DNA of 64,000 nt from Maribellus sp. YY47. Its GTDB lineage: Bacteria; Bacteroidota; Bacteroidia; Bacteroidales; Prolixibacteraceae. Numbering within the stretch: position 1 is the first letter of the stretch; each line of letters begins with the position of its first letter. The notes beneath the pieces are model-generated. The model was not told the origin of the DNA, did not search any database, and saw only the letters and a program-made list of their open reading frames with translations. Location of the stretch: NCBI RefSeq assembly GCF_023111095.1, contig NZ_JALGYW010000002.1:124001-188000 (forward strand), written 5' to 3'. The position numbers were made by a program, and so were the translations under genes. Below, in pieces: positions 36,143 through 45,484 of the stretch.

Positions 36143-36189
36143 CAAACAGCATGCATAACTATATGCCTCTGCTTTCGGAAAAAGCGGTG

Positions 36190-36197
36190 CAAAAATA
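36190..36197 (-). promoter_or_regulatory. Candidate -7 element of rplY (TATTTTTG)
   Basis: A perfect TAnnTTTG match on the minus strand just after the prs stop codon. It implies a leader of about 95 nt that includes the palindrome at 36127-36142. The -33 region is not clear. Confidence 0.4.
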
Positions 36198-36201
36198 AAA
36201 A

Positions 36202-37137
36202 TTATTTATAATATAACGAACTTATTGACTGATTTTTATACACCCTGCGAATAGCTTCGGCAAAGGCATCGGCAGTTGAGATGTATTTGATCTTACTGCT
36301 TCCGGCTTTGGGCTTAATCGAATCGGTAAAATACACTTCTTCCAGCTCCGATTTTTCAATGCGCTCAACCGCAGGCCCTGAAAGCACACCGTGAGCTGCA
36401 AAAGCCCTTACTGTACGAGCACCTTCCTTTTTCATCAGGTTGGCAGCCTTGGTGATGGTTCCCGCAGTATCAATGATATCGTCCACAATAATCACATCCT
36501 TGCCTTTTACTTCACCGATCAAAGTCATATTGCCCACTTCATTCGGACGTGCACGAGTTTTATGACAAATCACGATACCCGTTTCCAGCATTTTTGCATA
36601 GGTATTGGCACGTTTGGTTCCACCCACATCGGGCGAAGCAATCACTACATCTTTCAGTCCCATTTTTTCGATAAAAGGAACAAACAAAGTGGATGCATAT
36701 AAATGATCGACCGGGACATTAAAAAATCCCTGAATTTGGTCAGCATGCAAATCCATGGTTATCAACCGATCGACACCTGCAGTAGAAAGCAGGTCGGCCA
36801 CTAATTTGGCGCCAATCGAAACCCGGGGCTTATCTTTGCGGTCCTGACGTGCATATCCGAAATACGGAACAACTGCAATTACTTTATACGCGCTGGCCCT
36901 TTTGGCAGCATCAACCATTAGCAACAATTCCAACAAATTATCGGCTGTTGGCGGAGTTGACTGAACGATAAAAACATGTGAACCGCGAATGGTTTCCTCG
37001 TAACAGGGTTCAAACTCGCCATCGGCAAATACCGGGCACGACGAATGTCCCAAATCAACATCCAGACTGTCGCAAATTTTTTCAGTTAAGTATCGGGTGG
37101 CTCTTCCTGTGAAAATTTTTAGTGGGTGATTTTTCAT
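36202..37137 (-). CDS. prs: Ribose-phosphate pyrophosphokinase
   Basis: A 311-aa class I PRPP synthetase of normal length that makes PRPP from ribose 5-phosphate and ATP. Motifs seen: FADGEFEPCYEETIRGSHVFIVQST, the flexible-loop region FGYARQDRKDKPR, metal-binding TMDLHADQIQGFF, and the PRPP-loop VIIVDDIIDTAGTI. It supplies nucleotide, His and Trp synthesis. It is followed by rplY after 114 bp. Confidence 0.96.
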   Translation of the reverse strand: MKNHPLKIFTGRATRYLTEKICDSLDVDLGHSSCPVFADGEFEPCYEETIRGSHVFIVQSTPPTADNLLELLLMVDAAKRASAYKVIAVVPYFGYARQDRKDKPRVSIGAKLVADLLSTAGVDRLITMDLHADQIQGFFNVPVDHLYASTLFVPFIEKMGLKDVVIASPDVGGTKRANTYAKMLETGIVICHKTRARPNEVGNMTLIGEVKGKDVIIVDDIIDTAGTITKAANLMKKEGARTVRAFAAHGVLSGPAVERIEKSELEEVYFTDSIKPKAGSSKIKYISTADAFAEAIRRVYKNQSISSLYYK

Positions 37138-37178
37138 TCCCTATAGTTTTTTATTTGAATCCGATTAGGAATATGCCG

Positions 37179-37186
37179 CAAATTTA
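37179..37186 (-). promoter_or_regulatory. Candidate -7 element of prs (TAAATTTG)
   Basis: A perfect TAnnTTTG match on the minus strand about 42 bp upstream of the prs start, giving a leader of about 35 nt. No clear -33 TTTG is present. Confidence 0.45.
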
Positions 37187-37248
37187 TAACTTTCACTCCA
37201 AACTGTTGACTAAAGAAACAGATTTAGAAAGCTGACAAATTACAAATC

Positions 37249-37845
37249 TCAGGCATTCTTGTTTACATGATCAATATAAGTTAGTATCTCTTCCTTACCG
37301 AGTCCGGTCTCCGACGATGACACCATGTAATGAGGCATCACCTCCCAGCTCTCAAACATTTTTTCTTCATAAGCTTTCAGATTATTCTCCAGCTCAACGG
37401 GTTTTAGCTTATCCGATTTTGTAAATACAATGCTGAACGGAATCTGACTAACGCCGAGCCATTCCATAAAATCGAGGTCGACTTTTTGTGCCGGATGACG
37501 CGAATCAATCAGCACAAACAGGCAATACAGGTTTTCCCGTTTCAGGATGTAATTCCGGAGCATTTTTTCCCATTTCAGGCGTTCGGCTTTTGGAACCTGT
37601 GCGTATCCATATCCGGGCAGGTCGACCAGGTACCATTCCTTATCAATCAGAAAATGATTGATCAACCGGGTTTTCCCGGGTTTGCCCGAGGTTTTGGCCA
37701 GTGTTTTTTTGTTGGTCAGCATATTAATCAAAGAAGACTTACCCACATTTGAACGGCCAATAAAAGCATACTCCGGCCGATCGGCTGCCGGACATTTTTC
37801 GACATCAGTATTGCTTACAATAAACTGAGCTTCTTTGATCTCCAT
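37249..37845 (-). CDS. engB: Ribosome biogenesis GTPase YsxC/EngB
   Basis: A 198-aa GTPase with G1 [10 protein letters not shown]3 DLPGYGYA and G4 TKSDK motifs in the usual order for the YihA/EngB family, which takes part in 50S subunit assembly. Length and motifs are complete. It lies 41 bp downstream of manA. Confidence 0.95.
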   Translation of the reverse strand: MEIKEAQFIVSNTDVEKCPAADRPEYAFIGRSNVGKSSLINMLTNKKTLAKTSGKPGKTRLINHFLIDKEWYLVDLPGYGYAQVPKAERLKWEKMLRNYILKRENLYCLFVLIDSRHPAQKVDLDFMEWLGVSQIPFSIVFTKSDKLKPVELENNLKAYEEKMFESWEVMPHYMVSSSETGLGKEEILTYIDHVNKNA

Positions 37846-37886
37846 AGAAAATAATTGAATGAATACTTAAGTTATGAATTTTTCTG

Positions 37887-38870
37887 CTACTTAATGTACA
37901 CTTCAAGCAGTTTCACTTTTTTTGATTTTGGTTTTAACTGTATCGATTCGAGGCTGGCCGGAATTAAAACGGTCTCTCCCATTTCAACACTTTCGCTTCC
38001 GCCTTCTGTTACAATTTCAAAACATCCTTCCAGGGTCATGTAAATTACAAACGAATCGAAGGAATTGTAATCTTTATCCAGATCGCGGTCAAACTCAACA
38101 ATATTGGTCGTAAAATACGGGCAACTCACCAACTCTACGGCCTGGTTCAGTTCGGTATTGTATTTTGTTTTGTACTCGCTCGAATAAGAATAATCAATCG
38201 CATCGAGGGCCAGTTCGGTGTGCAATTCGCGTTCGTTCCCTTTGTCGTCTTTTCGGTTGTAATCAAAAATCCGATAGGTTACATCCGATGTTTGCTGAAT
38301 TTCGGCCACCAGGCATCCTTTACCAATTGCGTGTACACGCCCAGCCGGAACAAAAAAAACATCGCCCACCTCGGCTTTGTCGTAATGAAGTATATCAGTT
38401 AGCTTGCCCGAATTGACGTATTCAAGGTACTTTTCACGATCCACGGGCTGATTAAAACCGGAGTTGATCAAAGCGCCATCGGCGGCACCGGCTACGTACC
38501 ACATTTCGGTTTTCCCGTAGGCATTGTGCCTTTCTTTCGATAGTTTATCGTTGGGATGAACCTGGATGGAAAGATCGTCCTGGGCATCGATGAATTTGAT
38601 CAGCAGGGGAAATTCCTGTCCGAATTTTTCATATACTTTATCGCCCACCAGGTCGCCCATATATATTTCAACAATCTCGTTCAGGTCGTTTCCTTCCAGA
38701 AAACCATTGCTTACCACCGAAATATTTCCTTCAACACCCGAAATTTCCCAGCTTTCGCCACAATTGGGCAAATTGCCGTAATCTTTGTTCAGGATGGTGC
38801 GCATACGGTCGCCGCCCCAAATCTTTTCGTGAAATATCGGTTTGAATTTTATGGGATATAAACTGCTCAT
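37887..38870 (-). CDS. manA: Mannose-6-phosphate isomerase, class I
   Basis: A 327-aa zinc cupin enzyme that interconverts mannose 6-phosphate and fructose 6-phosphate. Zinc-binding motifs are IQVHPNDK and the KTEMWYV loop; PAGRVHAIGKGCLVAEIQQ carries the conserved active-site region. It would feed mannose released by the PUL at 1-20 kb into glycolysis, although it lies 17 kb away among housekeeping genes and is also needed for GDP-mannose synthesis. Confidence 0.93.
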   Translation of the reverse strand: MSSLYPIKFKPIFHEKIWGGDRMRTILNKDYGNLPNCGESWEISGVEGNISVVSNGFLEGNDLNEIVEIYMGDLVGDKVYEKFGQEFPLLIKFIDAQDDLSIQVHPNDKLSKERHNAYGKTEMWYVAGAADGALINSGFNQPVDREKYLEYVNSGKLTDILHYDKAEVGDVFFVPAGRVHAIGKGCLVAEIQQTSDVTYRIFDYNRKDDKGNERELHTELALDAIDYSYSSEYKTKYNTELNQAVELVSCPYFTTNIVEFDRDLDKDYNSFDSFVIYMTLEGCFEIVTEGGSESVEMGETVLIPASLESIQLKPKSKKVKLLEVYIK

Positions 38871-38929
38871 GTATTCTCGTTTTTTGGATGATTAACCAAA
38901 TTCGGCAAATCCGGATTAAAATGCAAAAA

Positions 38930-39229
38930 TCAGAAATTGAAATCGACAGCAGCCCGGGCTTCCACAACTTCACGGGCAAAATCAGTGACTTTCACATGTT
39001 CGGGATGTACTGCATAACTATTCAGATCTTCAATACTTTCGAAATGTGTAATCAATGCCAGGTCGAAGCTTTTTGCCTCCAGTTCGTAGTTTTCGCCTAC
39101 CTCGATGTGTTTCAATACATCAATCTTTCCTTTGAGTCCCAATAACATCGACTTGAACTTTTCGATGATCAGAACCTTCTCTTTTGCAGGACAGGCTTTC
39201 AGTTTAAAAAGAACGACATGATTAATCAT
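38930..39229 (-). CDS. Dabb (stress-responsive A/B barrel) family protein
   Basis: A 99-aa protein beginning MINHVVLFKLKA, the typical start of the Dabb ferredoxin-like dimeric barrel, with later motifs FDLALITHFESIEDLNSYAVHPEHV. Family members range from stress proteins to small cyclases; the role here is unknown. Divergent from udk. Confidence 0.88.
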   Translation of the reverse strand: MINHVVLFKLKACPAKEKVLIIEKFKSMLLGLKGKIDVLKHIEVGENYELEAKSFDLALITHFESIEDLNSYAVHPEHVKVTDFAREVVEARAAVDFNF

Positions 39230-39343
39230 TGCTGTCTATTTTTTGTAAATTGTGCTTTTAATGCTGCGAAATTAGTGTTTTCTTAGCACAAAAAATTAAT
39301 CTTTCCGTAGTGTTTTGGAAAGATAACAATTAATTAGAGGACC

Positions 39344-39958
39344 ATGCTGATCATTGGTATCGCCGGAGGAACCGGATCGGGAAAAACAACAGTTGTTCGA
39401 AAAATATGCGAACAATTCTCAAAAGACGAAGTTGCGGTGCTTTCGCACGATTCTTATTATTTCGACAACAGTCATTTACCTCTTGAGGAAAGACGCAAAA
39501 AGAATTTTGACCATCCCGACGCAATCGAATTCGACCTGATGATTGAACATGTGAAAGAACTGAAGGCCGGACAAGCGATTGAAGAACCGGTATATTCGTT
39601 TATTACCTGCACCCGGCAGGAGGAAACCCACAAAGTAAATCCCAGACAGGTACTGATTATCGAAGGAATATTGTGCCTCACCAATGAAGCCTTGCGTAAT
39701 TTAATGGACATCAAGGTGTATGTGGATTGCGATTCCGACGTTCGCCTCGCCCGGGTAATTCACCGCGATATTAAAGAACGGGGCCGTGACGTGGAACAGG
39801 TGCTTACACGCTATCACCACACCGTTCGTCCGAGCCATTTACAGTTTATCGAACCCTCTAAAAGGTATGCCGATATTATTATTCCTCAGGGAGGGAAAAA
39901 TAGGATCGCCATACAAATCCTGACAAATCATATTCTGCAAACACTAAATAATCAGTGA
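39344..39958 (+). CDS. udk: Uridine kinase
   Basis: A 204-aa P-loop kinase: Walker A GGTGSGKTT near the N-terminus, SHDSYYF, FDHPDAIEFD, and RHDIKERGRD-type lid (HRDIKERGRD). It phosphorylates uridine and cytidine in pyrimidine salvage. Its TGA stop overlaps the ATG of the next gene by one base (TGATG), so translation is coupled. Confidence 0.94.
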   Translation: MLIIGIAGGTGSGKTTVVRKICEQFSKDEVAVLSHDSYYFDNSHLPLEERRKKNFDHPDAIEFDLMIEHVKELKAGQAIEEPVYSFITCTRQEETHKVNPRQVLIIEGILCLTNEALRNLMDIKVYVDCDSDVRLARVIHRDIKERGRDVEQVLTRYHHTVRPSHLQFIEPSKRYADIIIPQGGKNRIAIQILTNHILQTLNNQ

Positions 39959-40680
39959 TGTTACACAATATAAACATCGAAGATATTCTATTCATCGATA
40001 TCGAAACGGTGCCTCTTGCACCCGAGTACACTGAACTTACCGAACGCTGGAAAGAATTATGGGAACATAAAATGCAGTTTCAGATCAGCGCCGGCGAACC
40101 TGCCGATGCCTTGTATGAACGAGCGGGGATTTATGCCGAGTTCGGACGAATTGTGTGTATTTCTACGGGCTATGTGGTTCAGAAAAAAGGAGAACCACAT
40201 TTTAGGGTGAAATCGTTTTACGATGAAGACGAAAAACTGCTGATTCAGAATTTTTTCAATGCCCTGCATCGTTTTTCCAAGGCAGGAAAACGCAGGCTTT
40301 GCGCCCACAACGGACAGGAATTTGATTTCCCTTACATCGCACGCCGGGCCCTGGTTAACAACATCAATCTACCAAAAGTGCTCGATATTGCGGGAGCAAA
40401 ACCCTGGGAAGTAAAAGACATTTTGATCGACACGCTTCAGTTGTGGAAATTTGGCGATTACAAGCATTATACTTCATTGTCATTACTTTGTGAACTCTTT
40501 AACATTCCAACACCCAAAGACGATATTGACGGAAGTCAGGTGGCTAAAGTGTACTGGGAAGACAAAGACCTTGACCGTATTATCATGTATTGCGAAAAAG
40601 ATACCTTAGCCGTAGCCAATCTTTTACTGAAATACAAAGGCGATCCGATTATCCCGTTCGAAAACCTTGAAAGCGTTTAA
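39958..40680 (+). CDS. Predicted 3'-5' exonuclease, PolB-like (DNA_pol_B_exo2)
   Basis: A 240-aa DEDD-type exonuclease. The ExoI motif is FIDIETVPL, the ExoII region is HNGQEFDFPYIARRAL and the ExoIII region lies in YCEKDTLAVANLLL. The ATG at 39958 is preferred over the GTG at 39955 because it gives the classic TGATG overlap with udk. It ends 4 bp inside the convergent S1/P1 nuclease gene. Family members are thought to act in DNA repair; the substrate is unknown. Confidence 0.87.
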   Translation: MLHNINIEDILFIDIETVPLAPEYTELTERWKELWEHKMQFQISAGEPADALYERAGIYAEFGRIVCISTGYVVQKKGEPHFRVKSFYDEDEKLLIQNFFNALHRFSKAGKRRLCAHNGQEFDFPYIARRALVNNINLPKVLDIAGAKPWEVKDILIDTLQLWKFGDYKHYTSLSLLCELFNIPTPKDDIDGSQVAKVYWEDKDLDRIIMYCEKDTLAVANLLLKYKGDPIIPFENLESV

Positions 40681-41474
40681 ATATCTTTCATTATTTTATT
40701 CAGAACATTTCCCAACCGGTAACCGGCTTTTTGAATCTGTTTAAAAACAACAGGGCTAAACTGGTAATAATAAGGGTATCCGTAATTTTTGTCGCCCAGA
40801 TTATCATAGATCATTTGGGTACACGCATGGGTTTCATCAATCCATTGGGTAACGGAAGCATCCCAAAGCGTGGTTAACTCTGTTGCTGTTGGTTGTCCGG
40901 CAAAACGAGAAAGTTCGGTATAACTCAAACGGCTGTAGTCGATCATGTCTTCGTCCCACAGGTAGTGCAGGTTGGTGTCTTTTTTAAACCATTTCACGTC
41001 TACTTTATTCCCGCCCAAATCTTCGGCCAGTCCCACATGCATGGGCTGATGTGCATCTCCTACCAGGTGAATAATAAATTTCAGGGCAGCAGCTCTTTCC
41101 TCAACCGAAGCGTTGGTATCTTTTACCCGGGCCACCATTTCATCAAAAACCGTAACGAGATCGCCTCGTTCGTTTACTTTCGCCTCCAAATACTTTTCAT
41201 CGAATCCCATGTTTACGTAATGAGGCAATCGGGCAAGCGGGTTTTCACGCTCCGAACGCACATCATCCGCATAGGTGGCATACAAAGGCAGATAACTGTC
41301 GCCCAGTATTTTTTCAATTTTCTTTTTCGTGCTTTTATTCAGTTGATGGTAGGCAATTTCGGCAATTGCCCGATGACCGGTACTTCCCCATGCGCCTGCC
41401 TGCTGCCAACCCAATACGAATAAAACTACGACAATGATATGGTATTTTGCATTCACGATCTTTTGTGCCTTCAT
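40677..41474 (-). CDS. Exported S1/P1-type nuclease
   Basis: A 265-aa exported protein. The signal peptide ends at AGA, leaving Trp as mature residue 1 (WGSTGHRAIAEIA), which is the zinc-ligand N-terminus of S1/P1 enzymes. Other zinc motifs are YATYADDVR, LPHYVNM, FIIHLVGDAHQPMHVG and GGNKVDVKW with LHYLWDEDMI. Such nucleases degrade single-stranded DNA and RNA and can remove 3'-phosphates, probably for nutrient recovery in the periplasm. Confidence 0.92.
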   Translation of the reverse strand: MKAQKIVNAKYHIIVVVLFVLGWQQAGAWGSTGHRAIAEIAYHQLNKSTKKKIEKILGDSYLPLYATYADDVRSERENPLARLPHYVNMGFDEKYLEAKVNERGDLVTVFDEMVARVKDTNASVEERAAALKFIIHLVGDAHQPMHVGLAEDLGGNKVDVKWFKKDTNLHYLWDEDMIDYSRLSYTELSRFAGQPTATELTTLWDASVTQWIDETHACTQMIYDNLGDKNYGYPYYYQFSPVVFKQIQKAGYRLGNVLNKIMKDI

Positions 41475-41589
41475 GATTTCTTCCTTTATATTTATCTATT
41501 AGTCAAATAATCCATTTTATCCTACAAATCAGCCCTTCTAACTTACTGACAATTAAAATACACTATCATTCAATGGGAAAACAAAACGT

Positions 41590-41894
41590 TTAGTTTAACG
41601 TAATGTTCTCAATCGGGTAATTTTTCCACATCTCGTTATGAAACTGCACCGGTACCATCGAATCGCCGGGAGCTTCTCCCATCCGTACCTCGACCAGATT
41701 CTCGCCCTGAATCACATCCAGAAACTGACCGTTTTTTTTCCGGCAGCCGCAAATCGATATCCGCAGTCAACCACTCCTCCGATGTTTTGGGTGGAAAATA
41801 GATTGAATCTTGTTAAGAAGAAGTGTCTTCATCTTTTGAACTGGAAACCCAGCTCATAATTATAAAAAAGATCAAGATCCAATTTTTTATTCAT
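41590..41894 (-). pseudogene. Broken gene remnant with stop codon and two homopolymer frameshifts
   Basis: No intact ORF covers this stretch, but three frames joined read as one short protein. ATG at 41894 begins a signal-like sequence once one A is dropped from an A6 run (MNKNWILIFFIIMSWVSSS), followed by an in-frame TAA. The frame then continues QDSIYFPPKTSEEWLTADID and shifts at an A8 run (forward T-run at about 41732-41739) to NGQFLDVIQGENLVEVRMG, ending at TAA 41590-41592 after PIENITLN. Its amino-acid use is protein-like throughout. The family is not recognised. Decay of a small exported protein is the simplest reading; sequencing errors in the two homopolymers could explain the shifts but not the TAA. 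Confidence 0.55.
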
Positions 41895-41969
41895 ACCAAA
41901 GGATTTTGGTTCGGATGATAAAATACAAAACGCAGGCCCTGAGGGAAACCGGAATAACAACTGAAAAAA

Positions 41970-42431
41970 TCAGAATTTCATCATGCGATCGATATCGCGT
42001 TTGGCATCTTTTTCTTTCAAAGTCTCGCGTTTATCGTACATTCGCTTACCGCGCGCCAGCGCTATTTCCAGTTTGGCTAATCCGCGTTCGTTCACAAACA
42101 TTTTTACCGGAATAATGGTAAACCCCGACTCTTTTACCTTCTTGGCCAGCTTATCCAACTCTTTCCGACTAAGAAGTAACTTGCGGTCGCGCTTGGCGAT
42201 GTGATTGTTACAGGTTCCCAGTTCGTATTCGGCAATGTGCAGGTTGATCACATACAACTCGTTGCGCACAAACTGGCAGTACGAATCGGTTAAATTCACC
42301 TTCCCGCCCCGGATTGATTTTATCTCGGTCCCCACCAGTTTCATACCCGCGACAAAGCGCTCCACCAATTCGTATTCGAACGTGGCTTTCTTGTTTTTGA
42401 AACTAATATTTTGCTTTGGTGCGTGCGCCAT
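41970..42431 (-). CDS. smpB: SsrA-binding protein
   Basis: A 153-aa SmpB of normal length, partner of tmRNA in trans-translation. Motifs: [49 protein letters not shown], and a basic C-terminal tail ([21 protein letters not shown]). No tmRNA gene is recognised nearby in this window. It starts 13 bp after the Yip1 gene's stop. Confidence 0.96.
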   Translation of the reverse strand: MAHAPKQNISFKNKKATFEYELVERFVAGMKLVGTEIKSIRGGKVNLTDSYCQFVRNELYVINLHIAEYELGTCNNHIAKRDRKLLLSRKELDKLAKKVKESGFTIIPVKMFVNERGLAKLEIALARGKRMYDKRETLKEKDAKRDIDRMMKF

Positions 42432-42444
42432 TTACAATTCAGAT

Positions 42445-43014
42445 TTAATAATATGCATTCAGCAATTTCGACAAAAAAACACTTAAAAAACTGAATACAA
42501 AAAAGTTAACCACTATGGTTATTAATATATAACTGTTTTCCTTGTTGTCGGGAAAAGTAAGCAACTCGCGTGCCCCCACCCAAAACAGGTAAAAACTGTA
42601 CACTCCCAATATATCCAGAACATACAAAAACGGGAACATTCCGGTGAGCATTGATACCAACAGAATAGGCGTTATGGAATAAACAACCAGTTTCCGGGCA
42701 ACCGCCGCGTTCTTTTCTCCGCCAAAGGTTTTCATCAACTCGGTGGTGAAAAACACCCCCAGGAAATACATCAGAATAAAAAGAACAATTTCGCGCAAGG
42801 CCTTTAACAAGGGGTACTCAATAAAAAAATCGACTCGCCTGAAAAACTCACCAATAAATACAGCTACCGCCACCGCCAGCAAAATCGGTAACATATATGT
42901 GAGCCATAATTTTGCGCCACTCTCCTTGTTGTCCTTTTGTGCCTGCCAGAATTCCTTTGGAGTAAACAGCAGTTCTTTTACCTCGGCAATTATGTTTGAT
43001 AATGAGAATTCCAT
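42445..43014 (-). CDS. Yip1/DUF1282-type membrane protein
   Basis: A 189-aa protein with about five transmembrane segments after an amphipathic N-terminus (ELLFTPKEFWQAQ), the usual beginning of bacterial Yip1 domain proteins. Function is unknown. It is encoded 13 bp upstream of smpB and probably cotranscribed. Confidence 0.8.
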   Translation of the reverse strand: MEFSLSNIIAEVKELLFTPKEFWQAQKDNKESGAKLWLTYMLPILLAVAVAVFIGEFFRRVDFFIEYPLLKALREIVLFILMYFLGVFFTTELMKTFGGEKNAAVARKLVVYSITPILLVSMLTGMFPFLYVLDILGVYSFYLFWVGARELLTFPDNKENSYILITIVVNFFVFSFLSVFLSKLLNAYY

Positions 43015-43169
43015 CCCTGAAAATTTGCAGCAAAATTACACTTTCTATCAAATTTAGGAAATTTTTCAGTCGCGAGTAATAAGCGTCTTACACACTGGTA
43101 ATACTAATAAATAAAAGAACTCCTGCCAAGCATAAAATCGGCAGTTAATTTTTACTGCCAACCGCCTGA

Positions 43170-45203
43170 TCATGATTTTTTCAGTTCCCGCCTCCGTTCC
43201 TGCAAAATATTCTGCAGGGCAAACATTTCGTCGCGTAAACGAGCAGCCTCTATGAAATCGAGTTCTTTGGCTGCCGCTTTCATTTGCTTTTGCGTTTTTT
43301 CGATGGCTTTTTCCAATCCGTCGATACTCATGTACTGCACAACCGGATCGGCGGCAATATCGGGTTGCCCCATACCTCCGTCGTACTGAGGCTGTTTGTC
43401 GCTGCGGTATTCGTAACCAATAATTTCGCGGGTGGGTTTCACGATCGCTTTGGGCGTGATATTATTCTCTTCGTTGTATTTCAACTGTTTCTCGCGTCGA
43501 TAATTGGTCGAATCAATGGTTCGTTTCATCGAATCGGTGATCTTATCGGCATACATAATCACCATCCCGTTAAGGTTACGCGCCGCACGCCCCGCAGTTT
43601 GCGTAAGCGATCGTTCCGACCTAAGAAATCCTTCCTTGTCAGCATCCAGAATAGCCACCAGCGAAACTTCGGGCAGGTCAAGTCCTTCTCTCAAAAGGTT
43701 GATCCCCACCAGAACGTCGAACTGGCCTTTCCGCAGTTGCTCCATAATTTCGATGCGCTCCATTGTATCCACGTCCGAGTGAATATAACGGGTTTTCACG
43801 CCCATATTCAAGAGGTATTTCGAAAGTTCTTCGGCCATTCGTTTGGTCAGCGTTGTCACCAACACCCTTTCTTCCCTTTCAATTCTGAGGTTAATTTCGT
43901 GCATCAGGTCGTCAATCTGGTTGGCACTGGGCCGTACATCGATAATCGGATCGAGCAACCCGGTGGGACGAATGATCTGTTCCACCACCACACCTTCACT
44001 TTTTACCAGTTCGTAATCGGCTGGGGTCGCACTCACATAAATCACCTGGTTCACGAGGTTTTCAAACTCTTCAAAACGCAAGGGCCGGTTATCGATTGCC
44101 GCCGGCAACCGGAAGCCAAATTCCACCAGGTTTACTTTGCGCGAATTATCACCTCCGTACATCGCCCGAATCTGGGGAATGGTAACATGGCTCTCGTCAA
44201 TCACGGTAAGAAAATCATCGGGAAAATAATCCAGCAAACAGAAAGGCCGCGTACCTGCTGCCCGTCCATCGAAATAACGCGAGTAGTTCTCGATGCCCGG
44301 ACAATACCCCAGTTCGCGCATCATTTCCATGTCGTATTCGGTGCGTTCCAGTATCCGTTTGGCTTCAAGCGGCTTACCCACTTCCTTGAAAAATTCCACC
44401 TGTTTCACCAAATCATCCTGAATCTGATGAATAGCCGATTTCATGCGGTCTTTGGTGGTCACAAAAATATTGGCCGGGTAAATCGTTACCTGATCCAGGC
44501 TCTCAATTGTCAAACCATCGGCGGGATCGAAACTGCTGATCTCCTCAATTTCATCTCCCCAGAACGTAATGCGGTAGGCCACATCGGCATAAGCCGGATA
44601 GATATCCACATTATCGCCACGCACCCGAAAGTTACCGCGTTCAAATTCAGCTTCGCTGCGCGAGTACAAGGCATCTACCAGTTGCCTGAGCATTGCGTTT
44701 CGCGAAACTTTCTCGCCTACTGCCAAAGCAGTGATATTGCCATGAAAATCTTCCGGGTTACCAATACCGTACAAACACGACACCGACGACACCACAATCA
44801 CATCGCGCCGCCCTGAAAGAAGTGCAGAAGTAGCACTCAACCTGAGTTTCTCAATGTCTTTGTTGATGGAAAGGTCTTTTTCGATGTAAGTCCCCGTGGT
44901 GGGAATATAAGCTTCGGGCTGATAATAATCGTAATACGAAACAAAATATTCCACCGCGTTTTTCGGAAAAAACTGTTTCATTTCGCTGTACAACTGTGCC
45001 GCCAGCGTTTTATTATGACTCAGAACAAGGGTTGGTTTCTTTACTCTTTCAATCACATTGGCAACCGTAAACGTTTTTCCCGACCCGGTAACACCGAGTA
45101 AAGTCTGAAAACGTTCTCCGCCGGTAATTCCTTCTGTTAACTGAGCAATTGCTTCAGGCTGATCACCAGTTGGCTGATAATCTGATACAATCTTAAAATC
45201 CAT
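43170..45203 (-). CDS. uvrB: Excinuclease ABC subunit B
   Basis: A 677-aa DNA-repair helicase of normal length. Visible are Walker A GVTGSGKT, the beta-hairpin region SYYDYYQPEAYIP, DESHVTIPQ in the DEAD-like motif, helicase motif VLVGINLLREGLD, QTAGRAARN and the C-terminal UVR domain that binds UvrA/UvrC (MKAAAKELDFIEAARLRDEM). UvrB verifies lesions in nucleotide excision repair. Confidence 0.97.
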   Translation of the reverse strand: MDFKIVSDYQPTGDQPEAIAQLTEGITGGERFQTLLGVTGSGKTFTVANVIERVKKPTLVLSHNKTLAAQLYSEMKQFFPKNAVEYFVSYYDYYQPEAYIPTTGTYIEKDLSINKDIEKLRLSATSALLSGRRDVIVVSSVSCLYGIGNPEDFHGNITALAVGEKVSRNAMLRQLVDALYSRSEAEFERGNFRVRGDNVDIYPAYADVAYRITFWGDEIEEISSFDPADGLTIESLDQVTIYPANIFVTTKDRMKSAIHQIQDDLVKQVEFFKEVGKPLEAKRILERTEYDMEMMRELGYCPGIENYSRYFDGRAAGTRPFCLLDYFPDDFLTVIDESHVTIPQIRAMYGGDNSRKVNLVEFGFRLPAAIDNRPLRFEEFENLVNQVIYVSATPADYELVKSEGVVVEQIIRPTGLLDPIIDVRPSANQIDDLMHEINLRIEREERVLVTTLTKRMAEELSKYLLNMGVKTRYIHSDVDTMERIEIMEQLRKGQFDVLVGINLLREGLDLPEVSLVAILDADKEGFLRSERSLTQTAGRAARNLNGMVIMYADKITDSMKRTIDSTNYRREKQLKYNEENNITPKAIVKPTREIIGYEYRSDKQPQYDGGMGQPDIAADPVVQYMSIDGLEKAIEKTQKQMKAAAKELDFIEAARLRDEMFALQNILQERRRELKKS

Positions 45204-45484
45204 CCTGCAATATTACAAATTGATTTGCAGAATCACTTCACCGTTATTTTAGAATGATTTTATCAGCAATAGATGTGAACATCAAATGTTCGTTTTTGTG
45301 AAAAGCTAAAAAGAATTTCGACTCTTTCGGAATGATGCCGGGAAAGTTCGACTTTTATTGCAGTAGCCGGCCTAAACGGCAACTACCAACACTAGTTTTC
45401 CTTTAAAACAACTGAGAAGAAAGAGGCAAGAAAAAAATCCTCACAACTTTTATTAAAAAAATTGGAATTTAATGGATTTGCAGA
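45204..45484. other. Intergenic region upstream of uvrB
   Basis: 281 bp with no ORF. It contains a GAACAT-CAA-ATGTTC hairpin at 45277-45291 and an imperfect stem at about 45321-45350. No confident promoter or LexA-like box was recognised. Confidence 0.4.

Noticed and set aside
41970-43014. A tmRNA gene close to smpB
   Set aside because: No tRNA-like ends or tag-like reading frame were found in the flanking spacers.
43284-44816. Plus-strand 510-codon open frame
   Set aside because: It lies wholly antisense to uvrB, whose motifs are complete; such antisense frames come from codon bias.
45277-45291. GAACAT-CAA-ATGTTC hairpin as a terminator
   Set aside because: The T-run follows it on the plus strand, but no plus-strand gene ends there.
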